Positions 35,523-43,360 of a DNA stretch of 64,000 nucleotides are shown piece by piece. How positions within the stretch are numbered: the stretch's first letter is position 1; each line of letters opens with the position of its first letter. Source of the stretch: Alicyclobacillus sp. (GTDB taxonomy: Bacteria; Bacillota; Bacilli; Alicyclobacillales; Alicyclobacillaceae). The position numbers and the translations under genes are program-made. The stretch covers positions 62,001-126,000 of the forward strand of contig JAIMBT010000004.1 of NCBI GenBank assembly GCA_023511295.1, given 5' to 3'. Below the pieces are notes generated by a model, which had not been told where the DNA came from, searched no databases, and saw only the letters and a list, made by a program, of their open reading frames with translations.

Positions 35523-36497
35523 TCAGAGTTCGACCGTCACACCCTGTCCTCGACGCTCGGCCTCGCGAAAGATGTACGCGGCCGCTGCCAGGTCCTCGAC
35601 GGCGAGTCCCAGCGACTTGAAGACGGTGACCTCGGCCCCATTCGTCCGTCCGCCAGCCATCCCTGTCAAAACCTCGCCCAATTCGGCGCGGATATGATCC
35701 GCCCCGATGGCGCCTTCGTGGAGGGGAATCAGGAAATCCCCCGCCTCACTCCGAGCCGACTCCGCGCGGTCGACGAAGAGCGCCGATTGCTGCACCAACG
35801 CCGTGTCGAGTTCGCGCTCGTGCGGGCGGCAGGCTCCGACGGCGTTGATGTGTGCCCCCGCTTGGACCCAGTCGGCAGACAGGACCGGTTCTGCCGCGGC
35901 CGTCACGGTACAGATGATGTCCGCGCCAGCGACGCAGGCCTCCACGGACGGGCAGAGGTCGATGCCCACAGAGGTCGCCCTTGCCATCTCCTGCACAAAC
36001 GCTTCGGCGTGTACCGGGGTGCGGCCCCACACGCGGACGGTGTCCAAGGGGCGCACGCACAGCATCGCCTGCAGGTGCGTTCGGGCTTGCTCACCCGTGC
36101 CGAGAATCGCCAGGGTGTGGGCGTCCGCCCGCGCGAGCGCGCGCGTCGCGACCGCGCTCACCGCCGCCGTGCGGATGGCGGTGATGGACGACGCGTCGAG
36201 CAGCGCGACGGGACGACCGTCGACTGCGTCGAACAGGACGACCACGCCCTGGTGCGACGAGAGGCCCCGAGCGTGGTTCCCCGGCACAATCGCCAGCAAC
36301 TTTGCGCCGACCGTCCCTGCACCCGGAAGCCATCCCGGCATCAGGGCGAACGCACGGTCGCCCTGCAGCGGCAGGACGCTGCGCAGCGGTTGCACCGTCC
36401 GCCCCTCGGCCAGGTCCCGCAGGACCGCATCCATCACCTCGATACAGGCCTCCATCGGCAACAGCACGCGCACATCCTGCTTTCCCAGTACCCGCAT
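35523..36497 (-). CDS. Ornithine cyclodeaminase/mu-crystallin family protein
   Basis: NAD(P)-binding protein of 324 residues: Rossmann motif LAILGTGEQARTHL near 130, RTAAVSAVATRAL before it, and GAHINAVGACRPHERELD in the substrate domain. Family reactions include ornithine cyclisation to proline, alanine dehydrogenation and imine reduction. ATG at 36497 fits AGGAGG spacing better than the GTG just before it. Adjacent CocE hydrolase and dipeptidase remnant suggest peptide or amino-acid catabolism. Confidence 0.88.
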   Translation of the reverse strand: MRVLGKQDVRVLLPMEACIEVMDAVLRDLAEGRTVQPLRSVLPLQGDRAFALMPGWLPGAGTVGAKLLAIVPGNHARGLSSHQGVVVLFDAVDGRPVALLDASSITAIRTAAVSAVATRALARADAHTLAILGTGEQARTHLQAMLCVRPLDTVRVWGRTPVHAEAFVQEMARATSVGIDLCPSVEACVAGADIICTVTAAAEPVLSADWVQAGAHINAVGACRPHERELDTALVQQSALFVDRAESARSEAGDFLIPLHEGAIGADHIRAELGEVLTGMAGGRTNGAEVTVFKSLGLAVEDLAAAAYIFREAERRGQGVTVEL

Positions 36498-36596
36498 CAC
36501 CCGTCCTCCTGTCCCTATCCCTTTACAGTTCTTGTGGCGCTACCCGTTCTGTCACTGGGCTTGTCTGTCGCGCGCAGGACAGGCATCGGTGCACCG

Positions 36597-36755
36597 TCAC
36601 CCGCAGACTTCGGCAAAGACGCGCAGCCAGTTCCCACCGATGATCTTCCGCAGGTCGGCCGTCGGCGTACCCGCGGGCAACAAGTCCCCGGGTGAAGTTC
36701 GCGAAGTGTCGATACATCGCGAATCCGTGTACGACTTGGGGTGCCAGGCTGTCAA
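36597..36755 (-). pseudogene. Frameshifted 3' remnant of a membrane dipeptidase
   Basis: Minus-strand translation gives VVHGFAMYRHFANFTRGLVA then RGYAD in one frame, and ADLRKIIGGNWLRVF then AEVCG and a stop in the next frame. Joined across one extra base near 36660 these read as the C-terminus of a renal/membrane dipeptidase (LTRxLxxRGY-xxDIxKIxGGNxLRVF pattern). Nothing of the upstream catalytic part remains, because the adjacent UDG-fold gene takes its place. It is a decayed fragment. Confidence 0.65.
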
Positions 36756-37450
36756 GGCGTTGGCCCCTCTGGTACGGTCTGCGGGCGTTCCCGCTTGAAC
36801 GCCTCGACCAGCGCCGCCACGGCCGGTGCGTACTGTGGCTTGCTCCAGTTGTTGTACGAGGGGTGTGGCACCCCCTCCATCACCCGCCAGTTCGGAGAAA
36901 CCGTCTCGGCCAGCGCGAAGAACCGCTGGGCAAAGCGACCGCAGGGGACGATGTACAGGTTGCGGTCCCACAGTCGGCGCAGTCGCCGCCGAAGGCTGTC
37001 GAGGAGCACATTCTGGAGCACCGCTGCCGCGCCCGACACCCGATTCCCGCCCGTGTAAGTGCGCAAGCTCTCGAGCAGGGACAATACGTCGGCCTGCTCC
37101 CGCACCAGGTCCGGGTCCGTGTAGGCGGTGCGCTGCATCGGGATGTTACAGACGTTCATCAGCCCGACCCGGTCGAGAGACGGCCGGTGGAGCTGTTCTT
37201 CCGCGTTTTTCTTCACCATCACGCCGAGTGGCAACCGGCCGTACGCATCGCCGAACAAGTGCCGGCTCATCGACGCGCCGCTCGACCCAGACACGGGCGC
37301 CCCGTACTTCAGCTCCTGGACATGCGGGCTTTCGAGGAGAAACACGAAGCGCGCCGTGTCGGGCACAATGTCTTTGACCACGTGCCGCTCGGCCAGCCGG
37401 TTGCAGGCGCGCCGCAGCCACTCTCTATCCGCCGCTGGCTCGGACATCAT
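36752..37450 (-). CDS. Uracil-DNA glycosylase-fold protein
   Basis: A 232-residue protein of the uracil-DNA-glycosylase superfamily. FVFLLESPHVQELKYGAPVSG near the N-terminus is the motif-1 region and HPSYNNWS near the C-terminus resembles the HPS motif; GLMNVCNIPMQ lies between. It may excise damaged bases, but it is outside the classical Ung sequence group. ATG at 37450 has a GGGGGCGG site upstream; an in-frame ATG at 37534 lacks one. It stands alone between unrelated genes. Confidence 0.75.
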   Translation of the reverse strand: MMSEPAADREWLRRACNRLAERHVVKDIVPDTARFVFLLESPHVQELKYGAPVSGSSGASMSRHLFGDAYGRLPLGVMVKKNAEEQLHRPSLDRVGLMNVCNIPMQRTAYTDPDLVREQADVLSLLESLRTYTGGNRVSGAAAVLQNVLLDSLRRRLRRLWDRNLYIVPCGRFAQRFFALAETVSPNWRVMEGVPHPSYNNWSKPQYAPAVAALVEAFKRERPQTVPEGPTP

Positions 37451-37674
37451 GGCAATCCGCCCCCATCGCAGAGCGGATGGGCCGTTCCCAGACGCGTCGG
37501 CCGTCAACGCCCATCCGCCGTCCCTCGCTGTCATTCTTGTCTACGATGATAGCATAGGGAGTCTTCACTGAACCGCGTACTTGCGGCCGTACAGCCGTAG
37601 AGCGGGCATCGGTTCACCTGCCGCGGGCCTCCGTTTACGGGATTTACGTGGGTTTGACAGACCGTTCACGCGCC

Positions 37675-38823
37675 TCAGTGGGCCTTCGTGCGCCGGTCTG
37701 TCCGGCGCATCGGTACCCGCCACGGCTTGGTGGTCCGGCGCAGGAAATCGGCTGTCCGCCACATCCCCATCGCGTGCGATCCCTTGACCAACAACGTCTG
37801 ATTCGGCCTGAGCCACGCGGCGAGAAAGCGGTGCAGCGCTGCCTGACGGGTAAAGTGGCGAATGCGCGCCTTCGGCATCCCAGCCGCGGTGGCGCCGGCT
37901 CCGATGTGGCGTGCCGCCTGGCCATAGGTGAACAGGTACTGCACGCCGTGCGTCGCCGCGTAGCGCCCCACGCCGCGGTGCCCGGAGACCGTGAGTTTGC
38001 CCATTTCCAGCATGCTGCCCAACACGGCGGCCTTGGTCCCTGTCCCCACGGCCTGCAGGACGTCAATCGCCGCCTTGACTGCATTGGGGTTGGCGCTGAA
38101 CGAATCGTCAATCAACTGCACGCCGCGTCCCAGCTGATAGAACGTCAACCGCCGCCCGAGTCGCTTGTAGCGGCGGAGGCCGAGCTTCATCTGCGCCGGC
38201 CGGAACCCCAGCTGGTCCGCCACACCAATCGCAAACAGCGCGTTGTACACGTGATGGCGCCCGTAGATGGGGATGAAGAAGGTGTGTTCCTGGCCGTGCA
38301 GTTTGACCCGAAACACCATTCCGCCGCGGACAAAACGGATCTTGGTTGCTCGGTAGTCCGCTTCGCGCGTTATCCCGACCGTGAAGATCCGGCCCCGGAA
38401 TCTGCCGAAACGAAGGTGCTTCGTATTCTGGTCATCCCGATTGACAAACGCAATCCCAGTCGGTTTCATGTAGCGGATCAGTTCCGATTTCGCGAACGCC
38501 AGACGCCGGACGTCGCCGCCGAAGTGGCCGATATGGGCCGTGCCGACGTTCGTGATGACGCCGATGCTCGGTTGCAGGATGAGGCAGTGCCGGCGGATGT
38601 GACCGGGGCCCGAAAGCCCGTACTCGAGGACGGCCGCGCGGTGGCCTTTGTGAATCTGTTTGACGTATTGGGCGGTGTGGTTGAAGAAGTTCAGGTTGCC
38701 CGGTGTGCTGAACACCGGCCAACGCGTGCGCAGGATGGAGGAGATCATCTCCTTCGTGGTGGTCTTGCCTGCGCTGCCGGTGACGGCCACCACCGGAATG
38801 TTGAGGATACGGGGATGGTTCAC
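37675..38823 (-). CDS. MurF-like Mur ligase lacking the N-terminal domain
   Basis: Mur-ligase family protein of 382 residues. The ATP loop VTGSAGKTTTKEM lies at residues 14-26, right at the N-terminus, so the roughly 80-residue UDP-binding domain of MurF is missing. The central domain (NVGTAHIGHFG, NRDDQN) and the C-terminal ligase domain (IDDSFSANPNAVKAAID, VLGSMLEMG) are present. The tail is very basic. It probably ligates an amino acid to a non-UDP substrate. GTG at 38823 has AGGTGGAG upstream. Confidence 0.82.
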   Translation of the reverse strand: MNHPRILNIPVVAVTGSAGKTTTKEMISSILRTRWPVFSTPGNLNFFNHTAQYVKQIHKGHRAAVLEYGLSGPGHIRRHCLILQPSIGVITNVGTAHIGHFGGDVRRLAFAKSELIRYMKPTGIAFVNRDDQNTKHLRFGRFRGRIFTVGITREADYRATKIRFVRGGMVFRVKLHGQEHTFFIPIYGRHHVYNALFAIGVADQLGFRPAQMKLGLRRYKRLGRRLTFYQLGRGVQLIDDSFSANPNAVKAAIDVLQAVGTGTKAAVLGSMLEMGKLTVSGHRGVGRYAATHGVQYLFTYGQAARHIGAGATAAGMPKARIRHFTRQAALHRFLAAWLRPNQTLLVKGSHAMGMWRTADFLRRTTKPWRVPMRRTDRRTKAH

Positions 38824-38962
38824 GCCAGATCACTCCACCTCGGTTGATGAGCCCCCACCGGGACGCCAAGGGCGCTGCGTTGGGGGCTGGCATGCACAAC
38901 CAGAGTGTATGGAGCGACCGGCGAAACGGTATGGGTCCTGACCCACGCCATCCCGCGCCGGT

Positions 38963-40129
38963 TCAGCAGACCGCGCGCGTCACCTGTTCAACGACGGCTT
39001 CCGGCAACCGTAGGGCCGCCCCAGCGGGGTCCTGGTGAACAAGCGGCACCATCTTCGCCAGGACCTCCGGGTCCATCGTGAAAGCGTGAAACGTCTGCGG
39101 CAATCCAACGTCGGCTCGCAACCTTTCCAGCAGCGAGATGAGGCCTTCAAGCCCCCCGGACCGCCCGGGCGCTCCGACCGCCTCGGCGAACTGAGCCGCG
39201 CGCGAGGTGTAAAACTCCGGCATCGCGCGCATGACGGCCGGCAACAGAACCGCGTTCGCCAGACCGTGCGGAATGCCGAACTGTGCGCCAAACACGTGCG
39301 CCAGGTTGTGGACGGGTATGGCGTGCAGTGACCCGCTGAACGCCGTGATGGCCATCGTGCTCGCCAGCAGCATCTGCTCGCGCGCTGCGACATTGCCGCC
39401 GTGATGCACAGCCAGCGGCAGGTTTTCGACAATCAAGCGGACGGCGTGAAGCGCGAGGCCGTCGGTGATGGGGTTGCTTCGCGGTGAGAAGTACGCCTCA
39501 ACCGCGTGCGTGAGCGCGTCAAACCCGGTGAACGCGGTGATGAAGGGCGGCAGTCCCGTCGTCAGGAACGGATCGAGAATGGCTACGTCCGCGTTGATGT
39601 ACGGGTGCAGGATGTTCACTTTGACGCCCGCGGCTTCGTGGTAGATGACGGCAATCGGAGAGACCTCTGCACCCGTGCCAGCCGTCGTCGGAAGCGCCAC
39701 GTGAGGGACGGACATCGGCTGCGCCGCGGGCCAGCGTTCCACCAACCGGCCGCCGAGGCCCTCGCGGATGTCGCGCAAACCCTTGCTGATCATCCACTTG
39801 ACGCCCTTCGCCGTGTCGAGCACGCTGCCACCGCCGAGCGCCACGAGGCTGTCGGCACCGAGCTCGGCATAGGCCGCTGCCGCCTCGTTGACGAGTGTGG
39901 CTCGCGCATCTTGCGCCACGCGGTCGAACACCCCCGCCAGTCGTACGGGGCTCTCTGCAAACAGGCGCTCAATCCGCTCCACCACCCCCGCCCGCCGCAG
40001 CCCAGCGTCGGTGATGAGCAACGGTCGCTTTGCGCAAAGACCGGTCACGGTCGCCGGCAACTGCGCGCTCGCGCCGGGCCCACTCATCAGCGAGGTTCGA
40101 AGTGAAAAGTACGACAGTCCCGTGGCCAC
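38963..40129 (-). CDS. Iron-containing alcohol dehydrogenase
   Basis: Group III alcohol dehydrogenase of 388 residues. NAD-binding GGGSVLDTAKG lies near 90 and the iron ligands fall in the FDALTHAVEAYFS and HNLAHVFGAQFGIPHG segments. Preferred substrates (butanol, propanediol, glycerol-type) cannot be told. GTG at 40129 with AAGGGGGAA upstream gives the family length. It follows pit by 57 bases. Confidence 0.92.
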   Translation of the reverse strand: MATGLSYFSLRTSLMSGPGASAQLPATVTGLCAKRPLLITDAGLRRAGVVERIERLFAESPVRLAGVFDRVAQDARATLVNEAAAAYAELGADSLVALGGGSVLDTAKGVKWMISKGLRDIREGLGGRLVERWPAAQPMSVPHVALPTTAGTGAEVSPIAVIYHEAAGVKVNILHPYINADVAILDPFLTTGLPPFITAFTGFDALTHAVEAYFSPRSNPITDGLALHAVRLIVENLPLAVHHGGNVAAREQMLLASTMAITAFSGSLHAIPVHNLAHVFGAQFGIPHGLANAVLLPAVMRAMPEFYTSRAAQFAEAVGAPGRSGGLEGLISLLERLRADVGLPQTFHAFTMDPEVLAKMVPLVHQDPAGAALRLPEAVVEQVTRAVC

Positions 40130-40186
40130 GCCATCGTTCCCCCTTCCCCAGCGCAAAGCCGCGCTGGCCGTCCGTTCACCCTGCCG

Positions 40187-41179
40187 TCAGCGGAGAAACA
40201 GCAACAGCAGGCGCATGATGAGAAACGCCAAACAACCTGCGATGGGGATGGTGATCACCCACGCGATGACGATATTCCCCGCAACCCCCCAGTTGACCTG
40301 CCGAAAGCGCTTCGCGGCCCCCGTCCCCATGATGGCGGACGAGATGACGTGCGTCGAACTGACCGGTTCGTGCAGCAAGGTCGCCGTCAGAATGACGGTG
40401 GCCGAGGTCAGGTCCGAAGCGAAACCGTTGATAGGCTCGAGCTTGATGATTTTGGAGCCGACCGTTCGGATGATGCGCCACCCGCCCGTGGCCGTGCCGC
40501 AGCCCATGGCGATGGCGCACAGCACTTTGACCCACAGCGGGATCACCAGCTGCGTTTGAAAGCCGCCCGCTATCAGGGCGAACGTGATGACCCCCATCGT
40601 CTTCTGCGCGTCGTTCGTCCCGTGGGTGAACGACTGGAAGGCGGCGGAAAACATCTGCAAAAATCGGAAACCCCGGTTCACCTTGTGCGGTGACGTGTTT
40701 GCGAACAGCCACTTCAGGATGGTCATCAGTATGTATCCGATGATGAGTGCGCTGATGGGCGAGATGACGAGCGCTTGAATGATGCTGGCGAACCCGCTCG
40801 CGTTGATCCCGCCGAATCCCGCCGCCCCAACCACAGCGCCGGCGAGGCCGCCGATGAGCGCGTGCGACGACGAACTCGGGATGCCGAAGTACCAGGTGAG
40901 GAGGTTCCAGCCGATGGCCGCCACGAGCGCCGCGAGGACGACCCACATGCCGTGTTGAATCTTCAGGGGATCTGCCACTTTTCCGCCGATGGTCTTGGCT
41001 ACGCCGGAAAACGCGAGGGCGCCGACAAAATTCAGCACCCCAGCCAGGACCACAGCCTTCCGGGGCGACAACGCGCGGGTCGAGACCGTCGTGGCAATCG
41101 CATTCGCCGTATCGTGAAATCCGTTGGTGAAATCAAACGACAGGGCCAGGATGACCACTACGACAATCAGAGCTGTCAT
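40187..41179 (-). CDS. pit: Inorganic phosphate transporter, PiT family
   Basis: Low-affinity phosphate/metal symporter of 330 residues, about 10 helices. The two inverted PD001131-type signatures are FDFTNGFHDTANAIATT near the N-terminus and QSFTHGTNDAQKTMG in the middle. ATG at 41179 has GAGGCGG upstream. It follows the DUF47 gene by 11 bases, the usual pair. Confidence 0.95.
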   Translation of the reverse strand: MTALIVVVVILALSFDFTNGFHDTANAIATTVSTRALSPRKAVVLAGVLNFVGALAFSGVAKTIGGKVADPLKIQHGMWVVLAALVAAIGWNLLTWYFGIPSSSSHALIGGLAGAVVGAAGFGGINASGFASIIQALVISPISALIIGYILMTILKWLFANTSPHKVNRGFRFLQMFSAAFQSFTHGTNDAQKTMGVITFALIAGGFQTQLVIPLWVKVLCAIAMGCGTATGGWRIIRTVGSKIIKLEPINGFASDLTSATVILTATLLHEPVSSTHVISSAIMGTGAAKRFRQVNWGVAGNIVIAWVITIPIAGCLAFLIMRLLLLFLR

Positions 41180-41190
41180 GGAACACCGCC

Positions 41191-41802
41191 TCAGCTGTTT
41201 TTGACAATCACGGACTCCAGCACATCCGCGACATCTTCACATTTGTCGGTGATGCTCTCGAGGATCTCGTACAGCTCCTTGTACTTGATGATCTCGATGG
41301 CGTCATTGGTGGCTTGGAAGAGGATGCGCATCGCGTTGCGGAGCACCGCGTCGCCCGCCTTCTCCAGTTGGTTGATCTTCTCGCAGTGCTGGTGAATCTC
41401 CGTCAACTTGCGGGTACGTAACTTCCCGATGGCGGCGACCAGCTCCGCTGTGCTCTCCGTAATCGTACGGGTCAGTTCCCGCATCGTCGGCGGCGCCGAG
41501 TGTACCTGGTACAGGTCGAACCGCACCGAGCACGCCTCGAGACCGTCGACGATGTCGTCCAGTTTAATCGCCAACTCCAAAAAATCCTCGCGCTCGAGCG
41601 GCGTGATGTAGGTCGCGTTGAGCAAGGTGATGAGTTCCGCGGTCAACGTGTCTCCGCGCAGCTCGTGGTCTTTGATCTTCGCGGCGACAGCCTCCGGATG
41701 CGACAGGTGATCCAGGTTGTCCTCGAACAACAGCGCGGCCCGGTGGACGTTGTCCGTGATATCGACCAGGTATTGAAAAAGCTGATCACTGCGTTTGGGC
41801 AT
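41191..41802 (-). CDS. DUF47 family (PhoU-like) Pit accessory protein
   Basis: All-helical PhoU-like protein of 203 residues with acidic metal-binding clusters such as KIKDHELRGD, KLDDIVDGLEA and EKAGDAVL. These proteins bind metals and are thought to modulate the neighbouring PiT transporter. The second ATG (41802) is preferred because AAAGGAG abuts the first one at 41808. Confidence 0.93.
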   Translation of the reverse strand: MPKRSDQLFQYLVDITDNVHRAALLFEDNLDHLSHPEAVAAKIKDHELRGDTLTAELITLLNATYITPLEREDFLELAIKLDDIVDGLEACSVRFDLYQVHSAPPTMRELTRTITESTAELVAAIGKLRTRKLTEIHQHCEKINQLEKAGDAVLRNAMRILFQATNDAIEIIKYKELYEILESITDKCEDVADVLESVIVKNS

Positions 41803-41906
41803 GTGCATCTCCTTTCTGGCACAGGAGCTCTACCAGATGCATGATGGCGGCGGCCGGACGCTATCCGGGCACTCATGCCGATGCGTACAGCACGCTCACC
41901 ACTCAC

Positions 41907-41935
41907 ATTGTAGAACGACGCGGGAGAAATGGACA
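41907..41935 (-). promoter_or_regulatory. Promoter of the DUF47-pit operon
   Basis: TGTCCA (41935-41930) and TACAAT (41912-41907) on the minus strand, 17 bases apart, about 105 bases before the DUF47 start. The 243-base gap around it contains nothing else recognisable. Confidence 0.45.
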
Positions 41936-42051
41936 GATTCGCCGCGGACGAGGGTCGATTTCGTCGACAGGTCGCGTCGTTTGTCGGCGGAATCAAGCGG
42001 ACGCCCCGCTGCCTGCCGCGGCGGTCGCTGGGTCCGCGGTGCGTAGACAGA

Positions 42052-43353
42052 TCAAGCCTCGCTCTGCGAGCCGTACGCCGTTTTTTGCAAGTGTGCGGCA
42101 AAGGCCGCGTGACGGGCCATCATGAGGGACAACTCTGCGTCAGACAGGATATCCCGTCCGGGCTTGGTGTTGAAATCGTACACGAAACAGCATTCCCTGG
42201 TCGGGGTGACATCCATGCCGAGAAACCCGAGCAGCGGGAAGTGCGCCTCGAGGGCACCCGCCGCTCGTATCGCGCTCCGTTCCGCGCGGCGGACCTCCTG
42301 GTCGGTCAGCGGCACACCACTCAGCATTCGGACTCGCTCTGCCGAGGGCGCAGCCCAGGACAGATAGGTCCCACCGGCGTGTGCATTCGTGAGCAGCGAC
42401 CCCTCGCGGCCGATGCGCACAGTGGTCGCCGTCACGCGCCACGCGCCAGCGCCGTCGCGCTGCACTGTGACGCGTAGGTCCACCGGCTGTCCGCGGTCCG
42501 TGGTCAGAAGCCACAGGGGCTCCTGCGCCAGGTACGGTCGCCCGCGGATCATCTGGTCGACAAATTGCTTCAGCTGCTTTGCATTGTACATCTGGTCCAA
42601 CCGACGGCCCCGGTACATTTCGCTCTCCACCCGATAGACATCCGGGGCGCACGATGTCACGCGGACGATGTTGCGCCCACCAGACCCGAATGTCGGTTTC
42701 AACCAGACGACGCCGTGGTCGGCAAGGAGGGACCAGATGGGCTGGACGCTGTCGACTCGCTGCGTCTCCGGGATGCAAGCGGGGGCTATCGAGCGACCTG
42801 ACAACAGACGGTACAGTTCGTCCTTGCCTGGCAGTGGCGGATTCACGTACGGCTGACCCGCCAGCGCCGTCTGTTGCTGCAAGCGGCGGTATGCGGTGCG
42901 CTGACGGGCGATGTCTTCGAGGTACATCAGGTCGAGCCAAACGGGTTGTTGAAGGGTGATGGCGACACGCTCCCACTCACCGTCGGCGCAGTTGAGTTGC
43001 CACCCGAAGACCCGCCACGGCACGCCCCTTTGATATCGGACGTTCGCGGGCGAGACGACGACACAGTCCAAGCCTCGCAACAGCGCGAACGCTGCCAACC
43101 AACGAAATGTCTGGTTCCGGCGCTCGTGGCCTGCGAGTTCCGGACGTCGTCCGGTGACCACCAAGAGCATCGTCTCACCCGCCCTCTGCACGCTGCGCGT
43201 GGTTGGCCCGTCTCGGTACAGTATGCGGGGGAGGTGTGGTTGTTGCACCGCACACGGGGCGTGGCCGGTTCCAACCATGCAGAGCGGACAGGGCAGCCCT
43301 GTCCGCTCCAGTTTTCGATACTGTTCCACCAGCGTATTCACACCCAGCCTCAT
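42052..43353 (-). CDS. YheC/YheD-type ATP-grasp protein
   Basis: ATP-grasp protein of 433 residues related to the endospore-coat-associated YheC/YheD group. The ATP-binding loop WLKPTFGSGGRNIVRV is near residue 215; VDLRVTVQRDG and the metal-ligand segment DFNTKPGRDIL are in the C-terminal third. The N-terminal domain (ERVAITLQQPVWLDLMY) is also family-like. The chemistry is a carboxylate-amine type ligation of unknown substrate. ATG at 43353 is 8 bases after the S53 protease stop and lacks a clear ribosome site, suggesting coupling. Confidence 0.85.
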   Translation of the reverse strand: MRLGVNTLVEQYRKLERTGLPCPLCMVGTGHAPCAVQQPHLPRILYRDGPTTRSVQRAGETMLLVVTGRRPELAGHERRNQTFRWLAAFALLRGLDCVVVSPANVRYQRGVPWRVFGWQLNCADGEWERVAITLQQPVWLDLMYLEDIARQRTAYRRLQQQTALAGQPYVNPPLPGKDELYRLLSGRSIAPACIPETQRVDSVQPIWSLLADHGVVWLKPTFGSGGRNIVRVTSCAPDVYRVESEMYRGRRLDQMYNAKQLKQFVDQMIRGRPYLAQEPLWLLTTDRGQPVDLRVTVQRDGAGAWRVTATTVRIGREGSLLTNAHAGGTYLSWAAPSAERVRMLSGVPLTDQEVRRAERSAIRAAGALEAHFPLLGFLGMDVTPTRECCFVYDFNTKPGRDILSDAELSLMMARHAAFAAHLQKTAYGSQSEA

Positions 43354-43360
43354 CCGTGGC

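Noticed and set aside
38850-38888. Terminator after the iron alcohol dehydrogenase
   Set aside because: AGCCCCCA and TGGGGGCT can pair, but the loop is 23 bases and no T-run follows on the minus strand.
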